This document shows, one piece after another, positions 1 to 9,114 of a stretch of 64,000 bases of DNA. The notes beneath the pieces are model-generated. The model saw only the letters and a program-made list of their open reading frames with translations. It had not been told where the DNA came from and ran no database searches. Source of the DNA: Desulfobacteraceae bacterium (GTDB lineage Bacteria > Desulfobacterota > Desulfobacteria > Desulfobacterales > Desulfosalsimonadaceae). The number at the start of each line of letters is the position of its first letter. The stretch's first letter is position 1. Position numbers and translations under genes: made by a program. The stretch covers positions 1-64,000 of the forward strand of contig JAABUA010000008.1 of NCBI GenBank assembly GCA_011389515.1, read 5' to 3'.

Positions 1-938
1 GCCATTCGCTGAACCCCCATGGCCAGCGTTATGGTCATGACCGCCGGAAGCCCCTCGGGGATGGCGGCAACAGCAAGGCCAATGACGGCCATGAACAGTT
101 CGTCGATCTTGTAATCGCGGAAAAAATAGCCGAAAGCGAAAAAGGATGCCGTGACGATGAGAATGATGACCGAAAGCCGAATGCCAAAACGGCTGATCTG
201 CTGAATAAGGGGCGTAGTGATGCTTTCTACTTCTGACATCATCCGGTTGATTTTGCCCAGTTCCGTATCGGTGCCCGTGGCGATCACTATGCCGGTCGCG
301 TTGCCATAGGTGATCGCGGTGCCGGAAAAGAGCATGCAGCTCCTGTCCCCCAAAACAGCGTCTTTGGACACCGGATCGGGGGTTTTGTCCGTTTCCGTCG
401 ATTCCCCCGTAAGGGGCGATTCTTCTGCCCGGAGATTTTTGGCCTGGACAATGCGAAGATCCGCGGGCACCTTGTCACCCGATTTGACAAGCACGATATC
501 TCCGGGAACAAGCTGCTCCGCGTCCATGTCGCTGCGGGTTCCCCCGCGCAAAACCGTGGCCTTGAGGGAAAGCATCTTCCGGATTCCCTCCAGTGCATTT
601 TCCGCCTTTCCTTCCTGGATAAAGCCGATGAAGGCATTGATAAAAACGACCCCCAGAATAACGCCCGTGTCGATCCAGTGATCCATGAGAGCCGTAATGG
701 CCGCCGCCACTATGAGTACATAAATAAGTACGTTGTGAAACTGGGAGAGAAAGCGCATCAGCGCGCTTCGCCGGGGCGGCTCTGGAATCTCGTTTTTCCC
801 GAATTCGGCGAGACGACTTTTTGCCTCATTGTCGGAAAGTCCCGACGCCACGGATGATTCAAATGCGCTGAGAACCTCTTTCGGTTCAAGGGCATGCCAT
901 GCGCTGCTTTCCCGGTCTACAGATTTCAATGACGGCAA
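1..938 (-). CDS. Cation-transporting P-type ATPase, type II (5' part; 3' end outside the window)
   Basis: About 312 N-terminal codons are present. The translation shows an N-terminal cation-ATPase domain (ALEPKEVLSAFESS, LAEFGKNEIPEPP), transmembrane pairs, the actuator-domain TGES loop (EESPLTGESTETDK) and the membrane motif PEGLPAVMTITLA. It leaves the window just before the expected DKTGT phosphorylation site. PEGLPA is typical of type II pumps (Ca2+ or Na+/K+ type); the exact ion cannot be read from this part. I chose a TTG start at 938 because AAAGGA lies about 6 bases upstream and the reading frame has no suitable upstream ATG. Divergent from the dehydratase-like genes across a 195-bp AT-rich gap (939-1133) that holds a weak promoter-like TATAAT at 1082-1087 on the plus strand. 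Confidence 0.9.
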   Translation of the reverse strand, partial: MPSLKSVDRESSAWHALEPKEVLSAFESSVASGLSDNEAKSRLAEFGKNEIPEPPRRSALMRFLSQFHNVLIYVLIVAAAITALMDHWIDTGVILGVVFINAFIGFIQEGKAENALEGIRKMLSLKATVLRGGTRSDMDAEQLVPGDIVLVKSGDKVPADLRIVQAKNLRAEESPLTGESTETDKTPDPVSKDAVLGDRSCMLFSGTAITYGNATGIVIATGTDTELGKINRMMSEVESITTPLIQQISRFGIRLSVIILIVTASFFAFGYFFRDYKIDELFMAVIGLAVAAIPEGLPAVMTITLAMGVQRM

Positions 939-1133
939 TGGTTTTTTCCTTTCAAGGTGTTGGATTCAAACAGGGCGCTATTTCAAACTAGGCGCATTTG
1001 TCCTTTGCTGCAAGTTTTTGAAATCGAATCGGAAAGGTTTTTTTCTGCAAAATATATTGTTCCCTATGTATTTCTCCTATATATAATTACTGAATTACCA
1101 TTAATCCTGATCGGTTAAATAAGCATCTGCCAT

Positions 1134-2255
1134 ATGAAAAACAACCCGATCCAACCTTTTGAAAAGACAATCGAAGACAGTCGTCAACGGCTTATGGCGT
1201 TATCCGCGTCCGGTCGGAAAACAATCGGTTATTTCTGCACCTACACGCCCATAGAAATCCTTCATGCGTGTGGATTGGTTCCCATCCGCATCCGTGCCGG
1301 GGCCGGCCGGATGGACAAGGCAGGCGCGCACCTGCCGGACTTTATCTGTCCGTATATGAAGCTGTCCCTTGAAAAAGCGCTTGACGGCCACTACGATTTT
1401 CTTTCAGGAATCGTCCAGGGCTATTCCTGTGATGCGGCCTGCGGCCTGGTCAATGTCTGGAAAGATATCTTTACGGACCGGTTTTTTCACGCCATGCCGC
1501 TCCCGTACAACGATACCCGTGCGTCCAGAACATATTACCGGTCGGCCCTTTTTGAACTGGCCTCCAGGCTCGAAGATCTGGGCGGGCATTTCAGCGAGAC
1601 CGCCCTGACGGAATCCCTTAATCTGTATTCCTGCATTCGAAGTCTCCAGCTTGAATTATACGATCATCGCAATAAAGGGAACTCCGCCGTAACTTCAAGG
1701 AACCTTATGGCCATTGTTGATGCGGGGTTTTTATTGCCGCCCGGTGAGTATCTTTCGATGCTTGCAGATTTCATGGACCGGCTTCCCCCGGACCCTCCGG
1801 CTGCAGAAAACGGTTTCCCGGTCATGGTCAGCGGCAGTCTGGTTGAAGACCCCAAAATTCTTGACACTATCGAAGCTTCCGGGGGCCGGATAGCCGCCGA
1901 CGACCTGTGCAACGGCTTTCGGCAGATATTTCCCGCGGATGGCCGGGGAAAAACGCCTGTAGATCGCCTTGTTGACAGATACATCAACCGTTTTCCATGC
2001 CCTGCGAGAGCCAGGGCAACGGATCGCAGCGATCGTCTTCTTGCACTTGCAAAAGATAGCGGTGCAAAAGCGGTGGTCTTTATTGTCCAGAAATTCTGTA
2101 CGCCGCACCTTGCTGATTACCCGACACTGTCAGAAGTGCTTAAAAGAAACGGGTTGGCCTCGATCCTGATTGAAATGGATGAAACCTGGCAGATGGAATC
2201 GCAGGTAAAAACACGGCTGGAAAGTTTTTTTGAAATGATGGGGAGCGCAGGGTAA
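1134..2255 (+). CDS. 2-hydroxyacyl-CoA dehydratase / benzoyl-CoA reductase family subunit (HgdB/BcrC-like)
   Basis: 373 residues, the usual length for the family. N-terminal GYFCTYTPIEILHACG matches the family signature. Cys35, Cys72 (ICPYMK) and Cys99 (YSCD) sit where family members hold a [4Fe-4S] cluster. The family performs low-potential, ATP-activated radical dehydration of 2-hydroxyacyl-CoA or ring reduction of benzoyl-CoA, as a two-subunit enzyme driven by a separate ATPase activator. The partner subunit follows after 6 bases. No activator ATPase gene is visible in the window, so the substrate and even the activity are open; the family also contains paralogues of unknown role. The start lacks a good Shine-Dalgarno sequence. 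Confidence 0.88.
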   Translation: MKNNPIQPFEKTIEDSRQRLMALSASGRKTIGYFCTYTPIEILHACGLVPIRIRAGAGRMDKAGAHLPDFICPYMKLSLEKALDGHYDFLSGIVQGYSCDAACGLVNVWKDIFTDRFFHAMPLPYNDTRASRTYYRSALFELASRLEDLGGHFSETALTESLNLYSCIRSLQLELYDHRNKGNSAVTSRNLMAIVDAGFLLPPGEYLSMLADFMDRLPPDPPAAENGFPVMVSGSLVEDPKILDTIEASGGRIAADDLCNGFRQIFPADGRGKTPVDRLVDRYINRFPCPARARATDRSDRLLALAKDSGAKAVVFIVQKFCTPHLADYPTLSEVLKRNGLASILIEMDETWQMESQVKTRLESFFEMMGSAG

Positions 2256-2261
2256 CGACCC

Positions 2262-3506
2262 ATGGAAAAAACGCACAAATCGACCAAACGCCTCAAGACT
2301 GCCAAAGAACTTCAAAAAGTCGTTTCCGACTATTACCTCCGGTGCATATCCGCCAGGTCAGAAGGGAGGCCGGTGGGGTGGATGCCGCCCATGAACGGGG
2401 TTATTGAACTTTTTTATGCCATGGACCTTCAGCCGGTATTCCCGGAAAACTGGTCGCCGGTGTGCGCGGCCTTCGGTCTTGCGCCAGAAAACTTTTCGGT
2501 TTCCGAAAATATGGGCTACTCCCGGGATCTGTGCGGCTATCTTCGAAATATCATCGGATACGTCCACGGCCTGATGAATGAAAAAGATTCTCCCTTCGGC
2601 GGCCTGCCGGAGCCGGACATGCTCATGTCTCCCGGCGGCGGCTGCGTACCGGTGATGAAAATCTTTCATGAGCTGGAGCGGCGCTTCCCGGATGCCAAGG
2701 TTTTCTATGCAGACCTGCCCCAGGTGGCCGTTGAAGACATTCAGGCATATCACATTGACTACGCCGTGGCGGAAAGCCAGCGGCTTGTTGGGTTTTTAAC
2801 GGAAGCAACCGGACGCCGACTGGATGAAGACCGCCTGAAAGAGGTCGTCCGCCTTTCGGACCGGGCATGTGAACTCTGGGATGAAATCATGTCTTTCCGC
2901 CGCTGCCGTCCGGTACCTTTCTCCGCTGCGGAAATGGGGATCATGTTTGTCATGGTGACGCTGCAGGGCACCCAGACGGCGGTGGATTATCTGACACGGG
3001 TCCGCGACGAGATCCGGCAAAAGGCAGAAGCCGGCACCGGTGTCATTGAAGATGAAAAAATCCGGCTCTTCTGGGACAATATCCCCTTGTGGTACAATAT
3101 GGGATTGTTCAATTATTTTGAAAAATATGGCGGCGTGGTGGTAGCTGAAACCTATTCCGCGGCGTGGTCCATACGGCTTGACAAAGAAAACCCCATAAAA
3201 TCCCTCGCACTGAAAAGTCTCATGTCCTACCCGCTGGTCTCGTGTGTCTCCATTAACAAGCGCAAGGAAATGGTGCTCAAGGCCTGCCGGGACTATGCCA
3301 TTGATGGGGTGATTTTCCACCGCAACAAGTCCTGCCTCCCCATTACCCTTGGCCAGATGGAAATCAAAGAGGCCCTGGAAAAGGAACTGGGCATCCCGTC
3401 AGTGATCATTGATGCAGACCACATGGATGAACGCAATTTTTCCCTGGCCCAGTTCCAGACCCGGGTAGATGCGTTTATGGAGATGCTGCTGGATAGAAAA
3501 GAATAA
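2262..3506 (+). CDS. 2-hydroxyacyl-CoA dehydratase family subunit, second of a pair
   Basis: 414 residues. The C-terminal segment (DGVIFHRNKSC, then GIPSVIIDADHMDERNFS and TRVDAFMEML) is characteristic of the HgdA/HgdB/BcrB-type fold, and the central MSPGGGCVPVMKIFHELE segment fits as well. It lies 6 bases after its paralogue and is surely cotranscribed, which supports a heterodimer. AGGG lies about 9 bases before the ATG. The nitroreductase gene follows after 59 bases and may be in the same transcript. Substrate unknown. Confidence 0.87.
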   Translation: MEKTHKSTKRLKTAKELQKVVSDYYLRCISARSEGRPVGWMPPMNGVIELFYAMDLQPVFPENWSPVCAAFGLAPENFSVSENMGYSRDLCGYLRNIIGYVHGLMNEKDSPFGGLPEPDMLMSPGGGCVPVMKIFHELERRFPDAKVFYADLPQVAVEDIQAYHIDYAVAESQRLVGFLTEATGRRLDEDRLKEVVRLSDRACELWDEIMSFRRCRPVPFSAAEMGIMFVMVTLQGTQTAVDYLTRVRDEIRQKAEAGTGVIEDEKIRLFWDNIPLWYNMGLFNYFEKYGGVVVAETYSAAWSIRLDKENPIKSLALKSLMSYPLVSCVSINKRKEMVLKACRDYAIDGVIFHRNKSCLPITLGQMEIKEALEKELGIPSVIIDADHMDERNFSLAQFQTRVDAFMEMLLDRKE

Positions 3507-3565
3507 GGGGAGTTTCCCCCGGAGAGCAAAAAACACCATTTCATGAAGACAAAGGTAAAAATCTT

Positions 3566-4426
3566 ATGGCCGACCTGACGAATATACCAATCACGGATAT
3601 CATCAAAAAAAGAAAATCCTGGCGGACCTATACCGACAAGCCTGTAGAAATCGAAAAAAAAGAACAGGTTCTACAATTTATTGCGAATCTGAAAAAACCG
3701 CCTTTCAACTCGGCGACAAGGTTTGAAATGGTTGATCTGGATATGAACTTCACTGGAAAAGTTTCCGGGACTTACGGCGTGATCAAGGGCGCGGAAACAT
3801 TTATTGCAGGCATTGTCGGCAAAGGCCCAGGGGATATGGAAGATGTGGGATATTTATTTGAACGGATTATTCTTTTTGCTACAGCCATAGACCTGGACAC
3901 TTGCTGGATGGGGGCAAGCTTCAGCAGGGAACTGTTTGCCGAAAAAATCACACTGAAACCCGAAGAAACCCTGCCTGTTGTGAGTCCGATTGGATACCGC
4001 GCCGGCAGGCGCAGTTTGACGGATTTGGTTTTTCACATGAGCGCCGGATCAAAAAACCGAAAATCCTGGCCGGAAATCTTCTTTTATCGCACATTCAATG
4101 AATCACTGGATAAAAGCAGCGCCGGTAAGCTTGAAATGCCTTTTGAAATGGTCAGACTCGCTCCTTCGGCCGTGAACAAGCAGCCTTGGCGACTAGTTGA
4201 AGATGATAACGCTGTTCATTTTTTTCTCAAGCGGACAGCAGGATTTAAAAGCATGTTCACAATGGACTTACAACGTATCGACATGGGAATCGCAATGTGT
4301 CATTTTGAAATTGCTGCCAACATCACTTTCAAAAGCGGCCTCTGGAAAATTGAAAACCCCGATATCCCCTACGTGCCGAAAGATGTGGAATATATTGCCA
4401 GTTGGAAATATCTGAAGGATAATTAA
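3566..4426 (+). CDS. Nitroreductase-like FMN protein (TM1586 type)
   Basis: 286 residues. The N-terminus (IIKKRKSWRTYTDKPVE) is the nitroreductase FMN-phosphate-binding start. The protein holds two nitroreductase-like halves, with a second motif MVRLAPSAVNKQPWRLVEDD near residue 195, as in the TM1586 subgroup, whose physiological substrate is not established. It follows the dehydratase pair in the same direction, so a redox role beside those flavin/Fe-S chemistries is possible but only inferred. AAAGG lies upstream of the ATG. Confidence 0.8.
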   Translation: MADLTNIPITDIIKKRKSWRTYTDKPVEIEKKEQVLQFIANLKKPPFNSATRFEMVDLDMNFTGKVSGTYGVIKGAETFIAGIVGKGPGDMEDVGYLFERIILFATAIDLDTCWMGASFSRELFAEKITLKPEETLPVVSPIGYRAGRRSLTDLVFHMSAGSKNRKSWPEIFFYRTFNESLDKSSAGKLEMPFEMVRLAPSAVNKQPWRLVEDDNAVHFFLKRTAGFKSMFTMDLQRIDMGIAMCHFEIAANITFKSGLWKIENPDIPYVPKDVEYIASWKYLKDN

Positions 4427-4485
4427 TTCCATTATCCAGGCAATCAGCGGGCTCATGAGCACCACTACCCGAGACTGTTTTTGAC

Positions 4486-4519
4486 GAAAAAAAGGATTAT
4501 GGAAAATCCATAATCCTTT
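4486..4519 (-). terminator. Rho-independent terminator of tRNA-Pro
   Basis: A perfect 12-bp stem (AAAGGATTATGG at 4491-4502 and its complement at 4508-4519) with a 5-base loop. Read on the minus strand it is followed by six T residues, just downstream of the tRNA. On the plus strand it is followed by a weaker T-rich stretch and may also stop transcription from the nitroreductase gene. Confidence 0.85.
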
Positions 4520-4526
4520 GATTTTA

Positions 4527-4605
<79 letters not shown>

Positions 4606-4667
4606 GATATTTAAAACAAGCGTATCCTTACCATTTGCAAACCGGGCTGTCAAGCTTCATTATCCGC

Positions 4668-5861
4668 TTATATTTTGCCCGCTTTTTCAAGGGCCCGGTC
4701 AATATCATCGATGATATCTGCGGTGTCTTCCAAGCCGACAGCCAGCCGGATCAGTCCGTCTTTGATGCCCAGCGCGGTTCTTTCTTCCTTGGTATGCATG
4801 TAGTAACTGATGGTGGCCGGGTGGGTAATCAGGGATTCGACACCGCCAAGGGAAGGGCCGATATTCAAGATTTCAAGGTTGCTCAGAAAAGCAAGGGCAT
4901 ATTCGACATCGTCTTTTACCTCGAAGGTGACCACGGAACCATAACCGCGCATCTGCTGTCTGGCAACCTCATGATGGGGGTGGCTTGGCAGGCCGGGATA
5001 GTAGACCCGCTTTATGCCGGGGAGCTTTTCAAGATGTTCGGCAACCTCCTGGGCGCTCTGGTTGAGCCTTTCCATCCGCAGGGCGAATGTTTTCAGGCCC
5101 CGGATGAGAAGGTACGAGGAATTGGGGTCAATAACGCCGCCGGTAATTTTCAGAAATTCCCGGATGGGATCGGTCAGTTTTTTGGCGCCGAGCAGAACCC
5201 CGGAGAGAATGTCATTGTGCCCTGCCAGGTACTTGGTGGCGCTGTGAATAACGAGATCCACGCCGTACTTGAGGGGCTGCTGGTTGTATGGCGTGGCAAA
5301 CGTTGAGTCTGAAATGACAAGGATGCCCCGGTTTTTGAATATGCCCATCAACCGCTCGAGATCCATGATATTCAGGTAAGGGTTGGTGGGAGATTCAGAA
5401 AAAAATACGCGGGTGTTTGGCTTGATGGCCTTTTCCAGGGCTTCATAGTCGCACATCTTCACCACGGTGCATTCGATATCGTAGCGGCCGAGATAGCTTT
5501 TGCAGAAATCCAGCGTCCGCTTGTAGGCATCGTCGGTTATGATCATGTGATCGCCTGCTTTCAGCAGAAACAGCAGGGAGGTTGTAATGGCGCTCATGCC
5601 GGATGAAAAGAGAACCGCGTCTTCCGCCTCTTCGAGTGCGGCCAGCTTTCTTTCCGCGGCCAGCTGCGTGGGGTGCCCGTAGCGGCCGTATTCAAATCTC
5701 TCCACGTCGCCGGTTACGAGTTTTCGAATGTCTTCGACATTCCTGAAAATAAACGTCGACGTTTGAACGATCGGGGTGGTTATACTGCCGTATTCGTTAT
5801 ACCGTATTTCTCCGGCATGTACCGCACGGGTCGAATATCCCGTCTTGGGTTTGTCGCTCAT
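4668..5861 (-). CDS. Cys/Met metabolism PLP enzyme (cystathionine gamma-synthase / gamma-lyase family)
   Basis: 397 residues. The PLP lysine is Lys210 in VIHSATKYLAGH. Further family marks are the N-terminal TRAVHAGE, YGRYGHPT and ISDSTFATPYNQQPL. Members make or cleave cystathionine or act as methionine gamma-lyase; sequence alone does not separate these here. A sulfhydrylase of the same superfamily (metY) is encoded at 16760, so the two probably have different substrates. Last gene of a minus-strand run after lemA. Confidence 0.88.
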   Translation of the reverse strand: MSDKPKTGYSTRAVHAGEIRYNEYGSITTPIVQTSTFIFRNVEDIRKLVTGDVERFEYGRYGHPTQLAAERKLAALEEAEDAVLFSSGMSAITTSLLFLLKAGDHMIITDDAYKRTLDFCKSYLGRYDIECTVVKMCDYEALEKAIKPNTRVFFSESPTNPYLNIMDLERLMGIFKNRGILVISDSTFATPYNQQPLKYGVDLVIHSATKYLAGHNDILSGVLLGAKKLTDPIREFLKITGGVIDPNSSYLLIRGLKTFALRMERLNQSAQEVAEHLEKLPGIKRVYYPGLPSHPHHEVARQQMRGYGSVVTFEVKDDVEYALAFLSNLEILNIGPSLGGVESLITHPATISYYMHTKEERTALGIKDGLIRLAVGLEDTADIIDDIDRALEKAGKI

Positions 5862-5941
5862 ATGTCACTCCTTGAAAAAAGCGCTTTCAATGCAAAGTAG
5901 TACTTATGCCACCAATCCATGCCAGACGCAAGGCCTAATCG

Positions 5942-6508
5942 TTAGGAACGATTGAATTGAATCGCCACATCTTCCCTGTGTCCGGGTTCAATCTGCCAGA
6001 GCTGCCTGGGGTCAAGTTTCATCATGTTGGCGACAAAAATATCGGGAAACTGCTCAATACGGATATTGAAGAGGTTGACGCTGGAGTTATACATTTCCCG
6101 CCGGTCCGCGATCTGGTCTTCCAGTTGGGAAACCCGGGACTGGAGCTGGCGGAAAGCCTTGTCCGCCTTCAGATCGGGATAATTTTCCACTACGGCGAAC
6201 AGGGATCTGAGGGCGGATGTGATGGCGTTGTTGGCGTTTAGCACCTCGCCCCCGGAAGAGGCGTTGTCCAGCTGCGCCCGGGCCTTGGTAACGTTTTCCA
6301 GCACGGCCTGTTCATGCTTCATGTATCCCTCGCAGACGCTGACCAGCTTTGGCAACTCGTCATAACGCTGTTTCAGAAGAACGTCGATGTTGCTCCAGGT
6401 CCTGTCGATGTTGTGCTTCAGATTGATAAGGCCGTTATAGATAATAATGACGTATACGATCGTCGCAATAATGATGCCCAGTATGATCAACAGTATAATC
6501 GTTGCCAT
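5942..6508 (-). CDS. lemA: LemA family protein
   Basis: 188 residues. One N-terminal transmembrane helix (about residues 3-25), then the LemA helical domain with YNGLINLKHNIDRTWSNIDVLLKQRYDELPKLV. LemA proteins are membrane-anchored with an unknown biochemical role. The gene lies 78 bp after the GIDE-domain gene on the same strand, a pairing also seen in other bacteria, and suggests a shared membrane process. Confidence 0.92.
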   Translation of the reverse strand: MATIILLIILGIIIATIVYVIIIYNGLINLKHNIDRTWSNIDVLLKQRYDELPKLVSVCEGYMKHEQAVLENVTKARAQLDNASSGGEVLNANNAITSALRSLFAVVENYPDLKADKAFRQLQSRVSQLEDQIADRREMYNSSVNLFNIRIEQFPDIFVANMMKLDPRQLWQIEPGHREDVAIQFNRS

Positions 6509-6586
6509 GGTCTAAAATCCTTTTCTCTCGAAATATTATTTGTAACGCACGTTTTTCTTCTTGCGGCGGACGATGCCGACGGTGGC

Positions 6587-8599
6587 TTAAAACACGTAGC
6601 GCTGCATCAGCATTTGAACGCCGGTTATGATCAAAAGCATTCCCCCGGCCAGAAACAGCCAGACACGGAATCCCAGCTTCCGGATGATTCCCTCTTCTGA
6701 ATCGGCGATGATAAGGGGGAGCATTCCATAGCCCGGCTTGCCGATCACCACCTGTTCTATGTCCCCCCCGTTCGCGAGCATGTCTGCATATACCTTGTTT
6801 TCAATATCCCTGCGCGCGGTTTCCCATTCTTCCATGTCCACGCGTCCGTTGTTGTCCGCGTCATATGCCATAAGCCGGTCGTTGTCTTTTTTGAGCGCCC
6901 GGAGTTCCTCGGTGATTTTTTCCGAAACAGAGCCGTCGATCTTTTCCGGCCGGGCCTTGCCCAGCACATAAATGCGCGCGCCGTCGGGAACGATATCCTC
7001 GTAAATCCTCGTGTTGGATCGTCCCATATGCGAGGGAGTGAACATGCCGAAGGTGCCGGAAAATTCCTGCCGGAACTTTGAAATATGGAAAAGCGCCCCC
7101 TTGGGACGCACCAGAACCCTGCCGGTTTCGTCCTCAATATAAAAAGGGAGTCGGCCCGACGCGGTCTGGCGTTCCAGAACCCAGTTTTCGGAGTTTCTCA
7201 CGGAAGGCTGAAACAGAGAAACCCTGTTTGCCAGCCCGCTGCTTCTTTTCCGGTAGTAGCGGCAACGAAAATAGATGCACCGTGTGCCGCTGTGCGAGGT
7301 CTTCAGGTCGTAATACTGCCGGGCCTGTCCGGTGACTTCCGCCATTCCCATGGCCATGGAGCGTATTTTGGACGTCGGGGTATTTTGCACCATCCGTTTG
7401 TAGTTGAGAACCAGAAGCCCGTAGGGAAACACCAAAAGGCCGGCGCCTGTCAGCAGGATGCCGGTCGCCGTTTCCCAGAACAGTGGATATGCGGTATCCC
7501 CTGTTTGCACGAACACAGAGGCAAACGGCGCCATCAGGAATACGGCAGCATAGATGATTTCATGGGGCGTGGAAAAAATCCGGGCGATGATTCCCCCGTG
7601 CTGAACAGGGGGAGGGGGTTTCGGACGATGTGCCTCTTTCGTTTCATCCTTTTTTTCTGATTCACCGGCATGGTCGGCCAATTTGTCCTTGTACGGTGCG
7701 CTTTTTCCATTGTGCTTGCCCGGAATGAGACCCGGAAGCGCCGGGCTGAAAGAAAAATCGGCGGCCATTTTGCCGTCAGGTACCAACAGGCCGGCTTCGG
7801 CCGCAGCAATCATGTAGCTGGCATAGCGGCCCATGTTTGCAATAATTTCCTGCTTGCTGCTGCTCTCGTCATGGACGATGCGGGCAAGTGTTGTCGATGA
7901 AAAACCATGATCGGGAATGCAGGTTTTTGCATATTTCATTGCTCTTTGGACCAGCACCCGGAAATTCGCGGCCGCACTCATCTGCATGTATTCGTCCATG
8001 CTTCGATAATGAAACGACGAATGCTCCAAAAGAGCGCATTCAATTCCTTCGCCGCCGATGCGGCAGAAAACCGCCGCGGGGCTTCCGATGGAGATTTTTT
8101 TCAGCGCGTCCTCAAAAGGCTGTTCCGTTATGTGCTCATTGAAATCGGGGTTAATAAAAGCCTGTTTTCTCTTTTTTTCCGCCAGATCGGCCGCAATAAT
8201 GAGCAGTTTTGTATCCTTGTCAATCCGGAATACGGGGTTGTCTTTCCGGTCGTAAAACTGAAGTTCAGTGCCTGTAATGACCACACGGCGAACTGCGGGA
8301 AGGTGGATTCTTCGCTTGAGGGATTTCTCGTCGACAATGACCGCGGGAATCCCCATATCGCGCATTTCGGCCACGAAATCTTTCTGCTTCTGCCGCGGTA
8401 ATGTGGGGGTAAGGCGGTTGACGCCCCTGCCAACCATTTTGTAGCGGAGATCCCCTGCATGGAGTCCGGATGCCAGCGCGAGGCTGTGTAACATCTCCTC
8501 CGGATTTTTTGGCAGGCGCAAAAAAGGAAGGTATAAAATCACTCCCGGCGCAGCATCTTCCTGTTGTTGACTTGTACCCTGTTTTTTCAGCGTCGTCAT
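6587..8599 (-). CDS. GIDE-domain membrane protein with an EF-hand loop
   Basis: 670 residues. Residues 1-340 are a soluble region I do not recognise, with a proline-rich linker around 335-342. Two transmembrane helices lie near 347-370 and 384-401. A GIDE-like domain (related to the non-RING part of eukaryotic MULAN/GIDE E3 ligases) spans about 420-565. An exact 12-position EF-hand loop runs D580-A-D-N-N-G-R-V-D-M-E-E591, followed by a final helix at 652-668. No RING motif is present, so ubiquitin-ligase activity is not implied. It sits 4 bases after the STAS gene and upstream of lemA, so these three probably form an operon. Calcium binding is an inference from the loop residues. Confidence 0.8.
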   Translation of the reverse strand: MTTLKKQGTSQQQEDAAPGVILYLPFLRLPKNPEEMLHSLALASGLHAGDLRYKMVGRGVNRLTPTLPRQKQKDFVAEMRDMGIPAVIVDEKSLKRRIHLPAVRRVVITGTELQFYDRKDNPVFRIDKDTKLLIIAADLAEKKRKQAFINPDFNEHITEQPFEDALKKISIGSPAAVFCRIGGEGIECALLEHSSFHYRSMDEYMQMSAAANFRVLVQRAMKYAKTCIPDHGFSSTTLARIVHDESSSKQEIIANMGRYASYMIAAAEAGLLVPDGKMAADFSFSPALPGLIPGKHNGKSAPYKDKLADHAGESEKKDETKEAHRPKPPPPVQHGGIIARIFSTPHEIIYAAVFLMAPFASVFVQTGDTAYPLFWETATGILLTGAGLLVFPYGLLVLNYKRMVQNTPTSKIRSMAMGMAEVTGQARQYYDLKTSHSGTRCIYFRCRYYRKRSSGLANRVSLFQPSVRNSENWVLERQTASGRLPFYIEDETGRVLVRPKGALFHISKFRQEFSGTFGMFTPSHMGRSNTRIYEDIVPDGARIYVLGKARPEKIDGSVSEKITEELRALKKDNDRLMAYDADNNGRVDMEEWETARRDIENKVYADMLANGGDIEQVVIGKPGYGMLPLIIADSEEGIIRKLGFRVWLFLAGGMLLIITGVQMLMQRYVF

Positions 8600-8603
8600 T
8601 TGG

Positions 8604-8957
8604 TCACGAATCAGAGGCTTCGCCCTGGAAAGCTTGAACGGCGTCTTTTTTGGTGGGGTGAATATCGATAATCCGGTCGATCCTGACCAGCTTGAACAGT
8701 TGTATAACCTGCTGCTTTACGTTGCACATGTTCATGCCGCCGCCCTGGTTGTGAATTTTGCGAAGGCAGGAGAGAATCGCTCCGATACCCGAACTGTCGA
8801 CAAATTTGACCCGGCTCATGTTGAACACGACAAAATCGCATTTGTCCAGAATGGGTGCGATGTCGGTTTTGAACGTCATTACATTGCCCGCATCCAGCGC
8901 ATCCATCGGCATTTCAATGACGGTTATGTCATCTATGGTTTCCGTATTGAATTTCAT
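8604..8957 (-). CDS. STAS-domain protein (anti-anti-sigma factor type)
   Basis: 117 residues from the start MKFNTETIDD. The STAS core is complete, and VKFVDSSGIGAIL carries the serine pair (55-56) that is phosphorylated in SpoIIAA-like antagonists. No matching serine kinase or sigma factor is in the window. An alternative upstream start (9011) would add 18 residues with no STAS similarity, so I prefer the shorter form; neither has a strong ribosome-binding site. First gene of the STAS-GIDE-LemA run. Confidence 0.88.
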   Translation of the reverse strand: MKFNTETIDDITVIEMPMDALDAGNVMTFKTDIAPILDKCDFVVFNMSRVKFVDSSGIGAILSCLRKIHNQGGGMNMCNVKQQVIQLFKLVRIDRIIDIHPTKKDAVQAFQGEASDS

Positions 8958-9081
8958 GGTTTTTCTACTTGTATAATGTGGATGGTTGATGTGAAGCCGG
9001 GTACGGCTCATTTCTGCCGGAAAAAAACAACGGCAGCGCCAGCAGTCTTTTTTTCCCGTAAGTAAGGGGCAAGATGCACAA

Positions 9082-9105
9082 CGGACTTACCATAGCAGAA
9101 GTCCG
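9082..9105. other. Intergenic hairpin downstream of the methyltransferase gene
   Basis: Perfect 7-bp inverted repeat CGGACTT/AAGTCCG with a 10-base loop, just after the minus-strand methyltransferase stop. There is no T-run on either side, so it is a weak or non-canonical terminator at best. The rest of 8958-9114 shows nothing recognisable. Confidence 0.4.
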
Positions 9106-9114
9106 ATATTGGAA

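Noticed and set aside
310-681. Plus-strand open frame opposite the P-type ATPase
   Set aside because: It lies antisense to a convincing ATPase with clear motifs, and its translation is low-complexity Ser/Arg/Pro with no family resemblance.
829-1086. 85-residue plus-strand frame running into the gap before the dehydratase genes
   Set aside because: It overlaps the ATPase start on the other strand, has no ribosome-binding site and no recognisable domain.
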